From Comamonas sp. lk (GTDB lineage: Bacteria > Pseudomonadota > Gammaproteobacteria > Burkholderiales > Burkholderiaceae_C), in NCBI GenBank assembly GCA_945901215.1, contig CAMDKE010000005.1:1-22666 (forward strand): a DNA stretch of 22,666 nt. Reading direction: 5' to 3'. A model generated the notes under the pieces. It worked only from the letters and a program-made list of their open reading frames with translations, had not been told where the DNA came from and made no database searches. Below are positions 15,206 through 22,666 of the stretch, piece by piece (the stretch's first letter is position 1; each line of letters starts with the position of its first letter). A program made the translations under genes and the position numbers.

Positions 15206-15988
15206 TCAAAAAGCAGCGTAGGCCGGCATGCGGGAAGCGCTTGCGTTTTGGGGCTCGGCCGGCAGCGCTAGAAAGCCCGAGACCAGAAAGGTAACCAGGT
15301 TGCTGAACGGTTCATTCAACGGGCGACCATCACCGCTCACGCCGATCAGGCTTTGCGAACGGCCGGTGCCGGCGCAAAGGGACAGCATTGACGCCACCAT
15401 GAACGTGAAGCCATCGATCATCGAAGGCAGTGCAACACCGGGCAGGGAGCGCAAAAACTCGTCGATGTATTCGCTCGCGGTGGCGTTGTAGTGGCGGGAA
15501 ATCACCTCCGTCCCCATGGGCGAGTTCGACAGCCGCCCCATCAGCGCGGCGTAGTGGCGCCAACCGGCATTGCCGTGGCTGGCCGATTCGTAAAACGGTT
15601 GCACATAGGCGCGCACAAGTTCGTCCAAGGGAATGGCCGCAGCGCCGTGGCGTTGGCGCATCTCAGCCAGCGCGCGCTGCCGCCATTCAGTCATCACGGC
15701 CGCGCGACGGCGGATAACGGTATCGAACAAATCTTCCTTGGTCGGGTAGTGGTACCCGATCGCTGCGGTTTGCAGGTCCGCCCCGCGCGCCACATCACGC
15801 AGCGAGGTGCCGTTATAGCCATTGTTGGCGAACAGTTTCTCTGCCACGTCAAGTATGCGTTCGCGGGTTTCGTCTGGATGGCGGCCAGGCGGCCGGCCCG
15901 CGAGTTTGGGCTTGGCTGCAGCGCGCGCAGGCAAGGGCGCCTTGTCTTGCATCTTTGGCAGCTTCAACAGCTTCAATGGGGTCGGCAT
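15206..15988 (-). CDS. TetR/AcrR family transcriptional regulator
   Basis: A 260-residue regulator. After a basic, Ala/Pro/Lys-rich N-terminal arm (about 1-38) comes the TetR helix-turn-helix: ERILDVAEKLFANNGYNGTSLRDVA and the recognition part AAIGYHYPTKEDLF. The C-terminal ligand-binding domain is helical. It probably senses a pathway substrate or CoA ester and controls the operon in which it sits, the sixth of eight genes in transcription order. The long arm could be shorter if translation starts at the internal ATG at 15952. No clear Shine-Dalgarno precedes either start. Confidence 0.92.
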   Translation of the reverse strand: MPTPLKLLKLPKMQDKAPLPARAAAKPKLAGRPPGRHPDETRERILDVAEKLFANNGYNGTSLRDVARGADLQTAAIGYHYPTKEDLFDTVIRRRAAVMTEWRQRALAEMRQRHGAAAIPLDELVRAYVQPFYESASHGNAGWRHYAALMGRLSNSPMGTEVISRHYNATASEYIDEFLRSLPGVALPSMIDGFTFMVASMLSLCAGTGRSQSLIGVSGDGRPLNEPFSNLVTFLVSGFLALPAEPQNASASRMPAYAAF

Positions 15989-16014
15989 GTAGGTTTCAGC
16001 ATAGAGGCGGCCCT

Positions 16015-16947
16015 TCAGATCGCAACAGCGGCTCGCCCTTTAAGAGACAAGAGCTCGCGCGCGTCGTCGGGGCTGGCCACAGCCAGGCCCAGCGCTTCGA
16101 TGATGCTGCGCACTTGGGTGACCTGCTGCGCGTTGCTGCTGGCCAGGCGGCCGGGCCCAACCCACAAGGAGTCCTCCAGGCCAACCCGTACATGGCCACC
16201 CATGGATGCCGAGATTGCCGCAACCCGCATCTGCGACTTGCCCGCACCCAGCACCGACCACTCGTAGTCACTACCAAACAATCGATCGGCGGTCCGCCGC
16301 ATATGGGAGACGTCGTCACCATGCGAGCCGATGCCGCCCAGCAGGCCGAATACCGTCTGCACAAAGAAAGGCGGTTTCACCAAGCCGCGATCGACAAAGT
16401 GCGCCAGGTTGTAAAGATGCGCCGTGTCATAACACTCGAACTCAAAGCGCGTGCCGCTCTCGCTACACGTGGTCAAAATCATCTCAATATCTGCAAAGGT
16501 GTTTTTGAACACCATGTCGCGAGTGGCTTCGAGGTGGCCGCGCTCCCAGTCGTGCTGAAAGGTCTTGAAGCGCGTGAGCATGGGAAACAAGCCCAGGTTC
16601 ATAGACCCCATGTTCAGCGACGCCACTTCGGGCTTGAACACCGCCGCAGGCTGCACGCGCTCGCCGGCCAGCATATACGGGCTGCCGCCTGTGGTGAGGT
16701 TGATCACCGCATTGCTGCGCCCATGGATCAGCGGCAAGAAGCGCGCAAAGGCCTCCGGCGTCTGGTCTGGCCGGCCCGTGACCGGGTCGCGCGCGTGCAA
16801 GTGCAGGATGGCTGCACCCGCTTCAGCCGCCGCAATCGCCTCGTCGGCGATTTGCTGCGGCGTGATCGGCAGATGCGGTGACATCGACGGCGTATGAATC
16901 GCACCGGTCACAGCGCAGGTGATGATGACCTTTCGTGGTGCTGCCAT
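16015..16947 (-). CDS. BKACE family beta-keto acid cleavage enzyme (DUF849, Kce-like)
   Basis: A 310-residue TIM-barrel enzyme of the 3-keto-5-aminohexanoate cleavage family. These enzymes condense a beta-keto acid with acetyl-CoA and split it into acetoacetate and a new acyl-CoA. The zinc site is recognisable as HLHARDP (His49 and His51) and a later Glu258 in GLEDSLW, by analogy with Kce. A TTGG segment at about 85-88 is also conserved. Family members accept many different keto acids, so the substrate is open. The start overlaps nothing and has AAGG near the end of the preceding hydroxylase gene; the gap is 8 bp. Confidence 0.92.
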   Translation of the reverse strand: MAAPRKVIITCAVTGAIHTPSMSPHLPITPQQIADEAIAAAEAGAAILHLHARDPVTGRPDQTPEAFARFLPLIHGRSNAVINLTTGGSPYMLAGERVQPAAVFKPEVASLNMGSMNLGLFPMLTRFKTFQHDWERGHLEATRDMVFKNTFADIEMILTTCSESGTRFEFECYDTAHLYNLAHFVDRGLVKPPFFVQTVFGLLGGIGSHGDDVSHMRRTADRLFGSDYEWSVLGAGKSQMRVAAISASMGGHVRVGLEDSLWVGPGRLASSNAQQVTQVRSIIEALGLAVASPDDARELLSLKGRAAVAI

Positions 16948-16955
16948 CGATAGCC

Positions 16956-19421
16956 TTACTTGCCGCTGGCGCGGATCATGGCCCGCAGCGTGGACGGCCG
17001 CACCGGGATCTGCTCCACCTTCACGCCGTAGCGTTGCAGGGCATCGTCGATGGCGCTGCTTAGTGCCGAAGGCGCGCCAAGCCGTCCACCTTCGCCGCCG
17101 CCCTTGACGCCGTACTCGGTGTACGGTGAAGGCGTCTCCACATGCCCGATCTTCAGGTTGGCCGGCATTTCCCAGGCCGACGACATCGCAAATTCGCCAA
17201 AGTTCGCATTCACAAACTGGCCCTGGTCGTCGTAGATGAACTCTTCGGTCAAGGTGCTGCCAATGCCATTTGCGGTTCCGCCGAGCACTTGGCCTTCGAG
17301 CGTCATGGGGTTCATGATGGTGCCGTTGTCGTGCACTGCGGCGTAGTCCAGGATGGCGACTTTGCCGGTATCGGGGTCGACTTCCACCACGGCGATGTGG
17401 CAGATGTGGCCCACCATGGGATAGAAGACGCCAAGATGCTTGCGCTCCGGATGTGGCAAGGTGGAGATCGGATGATCGTAAACCGCAGTGGTCTCAAGCC
17501 CGCTATCGAAATCGGGTGTGTCGGGGAAATTCAGGCGGAAGAAACTGGCCTGCATCGCCACGTCGCCAATGCTGATCTTGCGGTCGGTCCCCTTCACGGT
17601 CACGGCGCCGTCGCGCAACTCCAGATCGCCCTCAGCAGCTTCCAGCAGGTGGCCCGCCAGTCGCTTGAGCTTGGTCTGAATCTTGTAGCTGGCGCTCACA
17701 CATGCGCCGGTGATCATTGCGGTGAAACGGCTGCCCTGCGGCCCCACGCCGTTGAAGCCGGAATGCGTGTCGGAGTAGCTCACCACAATGTCCGAGGGGT
17801 CCACGGTGAATTGTTCGGCCAGCACCTGGGTAACGATGGTCTCGGGGCTATTGCCGATGAACACCGAGTGCAGGGTGGCGAAGATCTTGCCGACCGGGTC
17901 GATACGCAGCGAAATACCTTCGGGCGTGCTGCTCAGGGCGAATCCCGGCGCTGCCAGGTTGTTCAGCGACCACCATTCGGTTGGGCTGTAGACGCTGCGC
18001 TCCTGGCAGGTGGCAACCCCGACGCCGACGCAGCGTCCTTGGGCGCGAAGGTCAGCGGCCTTCTTGCGCCAGGCCGCCAGGCCAATGAGCGCCTCCGCCT
18101 GCTTATAGACCTCTTGGAAATTGCCGCTGTCGTAAATGTTGCCCGTTGGGATCATGTAAGGAAACTGATCGGGCTGGATCATGTTCTGCAGACGCAGTCC
18201 GACTGTGTCCATACCCAGTTCTTCGGCAGCAGCGTCCACCAGGCGCTCCAGCACCCAGTTGGTTACCTCAGCACCAAAGCCCCGATACGGCCCCTGCTGG
18301 CATTTGTTGGTCAGAGCAGCCCGCACACGCATGCCGAACGAGCCGATCCGGTAAGGTCCGGTGACCTGAGACATCGCATTGCCGTGCGTGCCGACCCCGA
18401 ATTGCAGGTAGGCGCCGTAATCGTCGATGACGTCAAAGCGCAACGACAGCATCGTGCCGTCTTTGGCCAGCGCGAGTTCGGCGTCGTAAAGCCGGTCGCT
18501 ACCGTGCGAGTCGGAGTTGGTGAAGTGCTCCAAGCGGTCTTCGATGTACTTGACTGGTTGCCCCGCCAGACGCGAAAGACCCGAGGTCAAGATAACGATC
18601 TTGTGAATGAACACCTTGGACCCAAAACTGCCGCCGGTCGCGATGGGCTGCATGCGCAGCACCGTGGGCGAGATGCGCAAAGAGCCGGCGATCACGAACG
18701 GGATAAAGTTCGAAAAATTGGTGTTGCAGTGAATCGTGTAGCCGCCGTCCACCACGCTGTATTCGCTGATACAGCCGCAGGTCTCTATGGGCTGGGCTCC
18801 GCTGCGCTTCCAGCGCAACCGGCGCCGAACGATGTGATCAGCGCGCGCAAAGTCTTCGTCCACTGGACCGAATTTGAACGACTCATCATGGGCCTTGTTG
18901 CCTTCGCGGTCAGCCGGATGGATGACGGAATCGCCAGTAGCCTCCAGCGTGGCCTCGATATCGACATTGGCTGGCAGAACCTCGTATTCCACCTCCACCA
19001 GATCGGCCGCATCTTCGGCAATGTAGCGGTCGACCGCCACGATGGCGACCACCACCTCGCCGACATGGCGCACTTTGTCGATGGCAATGGCGCGCTGCGT
19101 CACTGGCGGGCTGGCAAAGCTCGGGCAGGGGTCGACCACCGTTGCGAGGTCGGTCCCGGTATAAACGCCGATCACTCCCGGCAGGGCCTTGGCCTTTGAC
19201 GTGTCGATCGAGATGATGCGGGCATGGGCATGCGGGCTGCGTACGGTAGCCGCGTGCGCCATATGGGGCACCGAGTGGTCGTCGATGTACTGGCCCTTGC
19301 CAAGCAAGAAGCGCCGGTCTTCGACGCGCTTCATGCTTTGGCCTACCCATTTACGGGTTTGACCGGGTAGCTCGCGTTGGCGGCTAGGCGGCAGGACGTT
19401 GGTTTCCAGATGTGAGCTCAT
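16956..19421 (-). CDS. Molybdenum hydroxylase large subunit (xanthine dehydrogenase/CoxL-type)
   Basis: An 821-residue molybdopterin-binding catalytic subunit. The family hydroxylates carbon atoms of N-heterocycles, aldehydes or other substrates with water-derived oxygen. The molybdopterin-contact segment GGSFGSK is at 263-269, the active-site loop PYRGFGAE at 378-385, and the base Glu777 in the KGGGEGG motif near the C-terminus. The loop is of the aldehyde/xanthine oxidase (form II) type, not the AYRCSFR loop of true CO dehydrogenase, so CO oxidation is unlikely. No Tat signal is seen, so it is probably cytoplasmic. A strong AAAGGAG precedes the ATG. It forms a trimeric enzyme with the next two genes upstream. 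Confidence 0.95.
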   Translation of the reverse strand: MSSHLETNVLPPSRQRELPGQTRKWVGQSMKRVEDRRFLLGKGQYIDDHSVPHMAHAATVRSPHAHARIISIDTSKAKALPGVIGVYTGTDLATVVDPCPSFASPPVTQRAIAIDKVRHVGEVVVAIVAVDRYIAEDAADLVEVEYEVLPANVDIEATLEATGDSVIHPADREGNKAHDESFKFGPVDEDFARADHIVRRRLRWKRSGAQPIETCGCISEYSVVDGGYTIHCNTNFSNFIPFVIAGSLRISPTVLRMQPIATGGSFGSKVFIHKIVILTSGLSRLAGQPVKYIEDRLEHFTNSDSHGSDRLYDAELALAKDGTMLSLRFDVIDDYGAYLQFGVGTHGNAMSQVTGPYRIGSFGMRVRAALTNKCQQGPYRGFGAEVTNWVLERLVDAAAEELGMDTVGLRLQNMIQPDQFPYMIPTGNIYDSGNFQEVYKQAEALIGLAAWRKKAADLRAQGRCVGVGVATCQERSVYSPTEWWSLNNLAAPGFALSSTPEGISLRIDPVGKIFATLHSVFIGNSPETIVTQVLAEQFTVDPSDIVVSYSDTHSGFNGVGPQGSRFTAMITGACVSASYKIQTKLKRLAGHLLEAAEGDLELRDGAVTVKGTDRKISIGDVAMQASFFRLNFPDTPDFDSGLETTAVYDHPISTLPHPERKHLGVFYPMVGHICHIAVVEVDPDTGKVAILDYAAVHDNGTIMNPMTLEGQVLGGTANGIGSTLTEEFIYDDQGQFVNANFGEFAMSSAWEMPANLKIGHVETPSPYTEYGVKGGGEGGRLGAPSALSSAIDDALQRYGVKVEQIPVRPSTLRAMIRASGK

Positions 19422-19442
19422 CGGGACTCCTTTCTTTTCTAT

Positions 19443-19937
19443 TCAGGTGGCCGAGGTGGGAACAGCTGCCCGCAACTTGGCGGCGGCCGAGCGGATGGCA
19501 TTGATGATTTGGGTATAGCCGGTGCAGCGGCACAGGTTGCCAGAGATCGCCTCGCGGATCTCATCATCACTGGGGTTGGGGTTGGCGCTGAGCAGCTCGT
19601 TGGCTGCCATCAGCATGCCCGGCGTGCAAAAGCCGCATTGCAGGCCGTGTTCTTCCCAAAATGCCTCCTGAATCGGATGCAGTTGGCTTTCGTTGGCTAG
19701 GCCTTCGATGGTGGTGAGCTGACTGCCGTCGGCTTGCACCGCAAACGTCAGGCAAGACCGCACGGTGCGTCCGTCCATCATCACGGTGCAAGCACCGCAG
19801 ACACCGTGTTCGCAGCCCACGTGGGTGCCGGGCAAGCCCAGCGTGTGGCGCAAACAATCGCTAAGCAGCATCCGTGCAGGAACCGTGGCCTCGCGTTTGC
19901 GGCCGTTAACGGTGATCGTAATGGCGTGTGTTGTCAT
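19443..19937 (-). CDS. Molybdenum hydroxylase small subunit, two 2Fe-2S clusters
   Basis: A 164-residue CoxS-type electron-transfer subunit. The N-terminal plant-ferredoxin-like cluster uses Cys42, 47, 50 and 62. The C-terminal helical domain binds a second cluster through Cys101, 104, 136 and 138 (CGFC and CRC). It carries electrons from the molybdenum centre to the FAD of the medium subunit. The ATG at 19937 follows AGGAG; the open frame further up to 20006 overlaps the FAD gene and was discarded. The gap to the large-subunit gene is 21 bp. Confidence 0.95.
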   Translation of the reverse strand: MTTHAITITVNGRKREATVPARMLLSDCLRHTLGLPGTHVGCEHGVCGACTVMMDGRTVRSCLTFAVQADGSQLTTIEGLANESQLHPIQEAFWEEHGLQCGFCTPGMLMAANELLSANPNPSDDEIREAISGNLCRCTGYTQIINAIRSAAAKLRAAVPTSAT

Positions 19938-19966
19938 GGCGTCTCCTGACTCTAATATGGTGTGAT

Positions 19967-20818
19967 TCAAACCGCCCCGACGAACGCCTTCTCGACGAGC
20001 GAGCAAACGAGGTCCTTGCGGTATTCGGCGGGCGTAGTGGCATCGTCATGGGGGTTGACTGCATCGCGCGCCAAACTGCCAGCGCGCTTGAACGTGGCCG
20101 CATCGGCAGCCTGGCCAGTGATGGCCTGCTCCACTGAATGCAAGCGACGGGCACGGTCATCGATACCCGCGCAAGCGATGACCGCTTGCGCAATGCGACC
20201 GTTGGAGACTGTCAGCAAAACTGCCGCCAAAGCCCAGGCGAAGTCGCCCTTGCGCATGCTTACTTCGGCAAAGCCGGCTTTTTGACCAGCCGGCGCCACT
20301 GGCACCCGCACCTCGACGAGCATCTCGTCGGAGCGCGTTGCGGTGCTGTACAGGCCCTGAAAGAAGTCTGCTGCTGCAACGCGACGCTCGCCGCTTTTGC
20401 TGCGCAAGACCATCGTCGCGCCCACGGCCAGCGCGACGGCAGGCATTTCGCTGGCCGGGTCGGCATGGCACAGGTTGCCGCACAAGGTGCCACGGTTGCG
20501 TACGGTACCGTGGGCCACCCATTCGTACGCTATATGCATCAGCGGGCAGCATTGCGCCACCAGGGCAGATGCCTTGATATCGGCATGCCGCGCCAGCGCG
20601 CCGATAGCAAGCTCGTCACCCTCTCGACGGATGTAGTTCAAGTCCGGCAGGCGGTTGATGTCGATGAGCCGCGCCGGGCGCGCGAAGCGCAGGTTCATCA
20701 TCGCCACAAGGCTTTGCCCGCCCGCCAGGATTCTGGTCTCTATGTCATCTAGCGCCAACAGGTCCAATGCCGCCGCGATTGACGACGGCCTTTCATAAGC
20801 GAATGCTGCGGGTTTCAT
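19967..20818 (-). CDS. Molybdenum hydroxylase medium subunit, FAD-binding
   Basis: A 283-residue CoxM-type subunit. FAD contacts are the AGGQSL loop (32-37) and a second loop in NRGTLCGNLCHADPASE (107-123), a variant of the usual TIGGSLAHADPAAE. The C-terminal CO_deh_flav_C domain follows. The subunit passes electrons on to an acceptor such as a quinone, cytochrome or NAD; the acceptor cannot be told. A strong AAGGAG lies before the ATG. It is 39 bp after the SMP-30 gene and 29 bp before the 2Fe-2S gene. Confidence 0.94.
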   Translation of the reverse strand: MKPAAFAYERPSSIAAALDLLALDDIETRILAGGQSLVAMMNLRFARPARLIDINRLPDLNYIRREGDELAIGALARHADIKASALVAQCCPLMHIAYEWVAHGTVRNRGTLCGNLCHADPASEMPAVALAVGATMVLRSKSGERRVAAADFFQGLYSTATRSDEMLVEVRVPVAPAGQKAGFAEVSMRKGDFAWALAAVLLTVSNGRIAQAVIACAGIDDRARRLHSVEQAITGQAADAATFKRAGSLARDAVNPHDDATTPAEYRKDLVCSLVEKAFVGAV

Positions 20819-20857
20819 GCGTCTCCTTCCGGTTTGTGGTTGTGTTGCGGTGTCAGG

Positions 20858-21775
20858 TTAGCCGCCGAAACGGGTTTCGGGCAGGCCACGGATGCCAAGT
20901 CCGGTGATTCGAAACACGCTGCCGGCCCCAAACTGCGGCCGGTTTTGTACCGCGAAGTTGTCGTGCACAGCAGGATGGGCCACGCGTGCCATCGAGGTGA
21001 CGTAGATCTCGTCGAGCTTGTCACCGCCAAACATCACGCTGGTGATGTTGCGCACAGGCATGCCAATCTTGAGGTCGACGCTGCCGTCGGGCGCATAGCG
21101 AATCAGATCTCCGGAAATCACCTGCGCGTTCCACATGAAGCCCTCAGCATCTACGGTGGACCCGTCGGCAAAACCGCTGTCTTTGGCGGTAGAGGCGAAC
21201 AGGCGCCTATTGCTGGCTCCACCGGTTGTGATGTCGTAGTCATAGGCCCAGATCTCTCGCTGGAAGGTGTCGGCGAAATAGAACACCCGGTCGTCCGGGC
21301 TCCAGCACGGACCGTTTGAGCAGATGATGCCTGTATCTATCTTGTGCAGGCTGAGGTCGGTGTCGAGCCGCCAGAGGCTGCACAGCCCGAGCTCTTCTTT
21401 GTCATCCATACCGCCAGCGAAGAAGCGCCCGCGACGGTCACACTTGCCGTCGTTCAGGCGGGCTCGCGTGATGTCGTCATCAACGGTGGCGACGCAGTCG
21501 AGCGCGCCAGTTGCGAAGTCATACAAGTAGAACCCGTCGTTCAGCGCCAACACCGCGCCACCCTGCTCCCGCAGCGCCATAGCGCCAACGTCACGGTCAA
21601 GCTTCCAGTGCTCTACCGCGCCTGTGTGCGGGCTGTAGCGCCATAACGCTGGTTTGCCTACACGTGGGCCGGTGCCGTCTACCCAGTAGAGGCAACCGTC
21701 CTTCACATCCCACACAGGGCTTTCGCCTAAATGGTTGTCGCATTTCAGCAGGCAGTCGATTGTGTAAGCAGTCAT
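20858..21775 (-). CDS. SMP-30/gluconolactonase-type hydrolase, first gene of the operon
   Basis: A 305-residue six-bladed propeller of the SMP-30/Gnl/LRE family. Metal ligands are recognisable as Glu18 (LGESPVW), Asn154 (CSNGPCWSPD) and Asp204 (FADGSTVD), with Asn108 in the LNDGKCD motif near the substrate pocket. Members hydrolyse lactones or related esters with Ca2+ or Zn2+. In this operon it may open a lactone made after hydroxylation; that is inference. The ATG at 21775 is used. The frame is open for ten more codons, but a promoter-like hexamer overlaps them. Confidence 0.92.
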   Translation of the reverse strand: MTAYTIDCLLKCDNHLGESPVWDVKDGCLYWVDGTGPRVGKPALWRYSPHTGAVEHWKLDRDVGAMALREQGGAVLALNDGFYLYDFATGALDCVATVDDDITRARLNDGKCDRRGRFFAGGMDDKEELGLCSLWRLDTDLSLHKIDTGIICSNGPCWSPDDRVFYFADTFQREIWAYDYDITTGGASNRRLFASTAKDSGFADGSTVDAEGFMWNAQVISGDLIRYAPDGSVDLKIGMPVRNITSVMFGGDKLDEIYVTSMARVAHPAVHDNFAVQNRPQFGAGSVFRITGLGIRGLPETRFGG

Positions 21776-21781
21776 GCGCTC

Positions 21782-21787
21782 ACTATA
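21782..21787 (-). promoter_or_regulatory. Possible -10 box of the catabolic operon
   Basis: On the minus strand TATAGT lies exactly 6 bp before the ATG at 21775, so transcription could begin at or near the start codon. No clear -35 box is seen at 16-18 bp, which could mean activator dependence. Other AT-rich hexamers (TTTATC, TTTATT) lie 15-40 bp further up and are alternatives. The 191-bp region up to tRNA-Phe has no other recognised element except the TACAAT box of that tRNA (21951-21956). Confidence 0.3.
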
Positions 21788-21966
21788 AATCAGACGTATG
21801 GCCAATAAACTAGGATAAACCCTGAGTCGATAAAGGACGCACCTTGTTGAAGGGAGTCATGCCTCGTCTGCAAACCTTTCTTCGGGGCCATTCGGCAGCA
21901 TTTGATGGCAGGCACAGCCCCGCGCGGTGGGTGGCGCTTGGCTCTACTGCTACAATCACCGGCTCA

Positions 21967-22042
21967 GGCCCGGTAGCTCAGTCGGTAGAGCAGAGGATTG
22001 AAAATCCTTGTGTCGGTGGTTCGATTCCGCCCCAGGCCACCA
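21967..22042 (+). tRNA. tRNA-Phe (anticodon GAA) with acceptor-stem mismatch
   Basis: The D arm, anticodon arm (loop TTGAAAA), T arm (GGTGG/CCGCC, loop TTCGATT) and encoded CCA (22040-22042) are all regular. The acceptor stem pairs GGCCCGG with CCAGGCC and has one C-A mismatch (21971 against 22034, positions 5:68). The gene is followed after 111 bp by an integrase fragment, so its 3' end is probably an attachment site. The mismatch may come from the element's own copy of the tRNA end. Confidence 0.93.
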
Positions 22043-22047
22043 GATTT

Positions 22048-22081
22048 ACACCGTAGTTTCGCAAGGGACTGCGGTGTTTTT
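22048..22081 (+). terminator. Rho-independent terminator after tRNA-Phe
   Basis: A 10-bp stem ACACCGTAGT / ACTGCGGTGT (one T-G pair) with a 10-base loop is followed by five T. It starts 5 bp after the tRNA. Confidence 0.88.
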
Positions 22082-22153
22082 ATTTGTGCTGACTGTGTTG
22101 AACACGCCTTCTCCACGCTGCCCCCACTTGGCACCGGCTGCGAGACGCTGTAA

Positions 22154-22609
22154 ATGGCACACCACCAGCGAACCCAAACAGTTGAAGTCCACAGCCACCC
22201 TGCCCCACTAAACCGCAATAGAAGAATCCTTGCGTCGCTCGCCACTGCGCAGCCCACAATCGTTTACCTGCGTGACGGCGAAGTTGTGGTTTACCGTCGC
22301 ACACGCAGCCTGCTGTACCAATGCCGCTACAAGTTATCCAATGGCGAGTGGCATAGACAGACAACAGGCAAGGCCAGCATTGAACACGCTGTCACCGCCG
22401 CCTGCGATTTGTATGACGAAGCCAGATACAGGCAACGGCTGGGCTTAGCACACCAAGCACACACTTTCGCACAGATTGCCCACCAAGTGCTGGCAGAACT
22501 GCGACAGCAAATTGACGCGGGTTCTGGCAAGACTGCTTACCACTCGTATGTGAGTTGTATAGAACGCTACTTCGTGCCCTACTTTGGCGACAAACGCTTG
22601 GAGCCCTGA
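22154..22609 (+). pseudogene. Truncated tyrosine recombinase (integrase), N-terminal part only
   Basis: 151 residues remain. They cover the N-terminal arm and the SAM-like core-binding domain, with the segments RDGEVVVYRRTRSLLYQCRY, LYDEARYRQRLGLAHQAHTFAQIA and SYVSCIERYFVPYFGDKRLE. The catalytic domain with its Arg-His-Arg-Tyr set is absent. The frame ends in a TGA exactly where IS21-like terminal repeats begin. A full-length family member would be about 350-420 residues. Its place beside tRNA-Phe marks the border of an integrative element extending to the right. The start at 22154 is uncertain, since no good ribosome-binding site is seen. Confidence 0.82.
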
Positions 22610-22666
22610 TGGCCAGTCCAAATTCCCCCACCCGTGGCCACCCCAAATTCCCCCAGGCAGCGCCGT
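22607..22666. mobile_element. Left end of an IS21-like insertion sequence
   Basis: Two direct repeats of 21 bp, at 22610-22630 and 22635-22655, agree at 19 positions (TGGCCA, two variable bases, CCAAATTCCCCCA) and are spaced 25 bp apart. Tandem terminal repeats of this size are characteristic of IS21-family ends, where the transposase binds. The element may begin with TG at 22607. Its genes would lie beyond the window. The family call depends on repeat layout and memory of similar Burkholderiales ends. Confidence 0.55.

Noticed and set aside
17142..19199. Long plus-strand open frame (about 685 codons) opposite the Mo hydroxylase large subunit
   Set aside because: It is antisense to a clear, motif-bearing gene, its sequence is rich in His/Arg/Val without any recognisable domain, and it arises from GC-rich codon bias.
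16956..20818. Calling the CoxMSL-type genes a true CO dehydrogenase
   Set aside because: The active-site loop reads PYRGFGAE rather than the AYRCSFR of CO-oxidising enzymes, and coxDEFG are not in the operon.
14002..21966. The catabolic operon as an island bounded by att copies of tRNA-Arg or tRNA-Phe
   Set aside because: No second copy of either tRNA 3' end is seen within the window, and no integrase lies between the two tRNAs.

Overview
The window looks like the chromosome of a betaproteobacterium of the order Burkholderiales, most likely Comamonadaceae (Rhodoferax/Polaromonas/Acidovorax-like). This rests on GC-rich coding, the pairing of a DUF2244 protein with a haem-c-fused cytochrome oxidase subunit II, and the gene content around comF, trmL, the MoxR/VWA pair and cytochrome c4. 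The taxon is inferred from remembered family patterns, not from a search.

Left part (1-12927) is housekeeping or core-like. On the minus strand lie DUF2244, ctaC (subunit II with CuA site and a C-terminal cytochrome c domain) and ctaD (subunit I, cut by the window edge). Next come a BioC-like methyltransferase-fold gene divergent from comF, trmL, a MaoC hydratase, an orphan ParA-like ATPase, a DUF1841 gene and a dihaem cytochrome c4, the last two converging on a shared terminator. A plus-strand run follows: MoxR ATPase, a tiny membrane protein, a GNAT acetyltransferase, a vapBC toxin-antitoxin pair, a CoxE-like VWA protein and mobA. A convergent 4Fe-4S protein related to the ferredoxin part of QueG closes the block.

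A transition zone (about 12930-14255) carries an AT-rich VOC/glyoxalase gene with two inverted repeats upstream, about 400 bp of non-coding DNA with an IS21-like end remnant, and a tRNA-Arg(CCU) with terminator.

Right part (14256-21775) is one tight minus-strand operon of eight genes. In transcription order it encodes an SMP-30/gluconolactonase-type hydrolase, the FAD, 2Fe-2S and molybdopterin subunits of a xanthine-dehydrogenase/CoxMSL-type hydroxylase, a BKACE (DUF849) beta-keto acid cleavage enzyme, a TetR regulator, an FlK-like hotdog thioesterase and a VOC protein. This reads as a catabolic pathway: hydroxylation, ring or ester opening, acetyl-CoA-dependent cleavage, CoA housekeeping. 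The substrate cannot be read from the sequence. I regard this operon as the best candidate for an undescribed system here.

The right edge (21967-22666) holds a tRNA-Phe whose acceptor stem has a C-A mismatch, its terminator, and the N-terminal part of a tyrosine recombinase. The recombinase stops abruptly where short tandem repeats typical of an IS21-like end begin. This looks like the tRNA-anchored border of an integrative element that was later hit by an insertion sequence.
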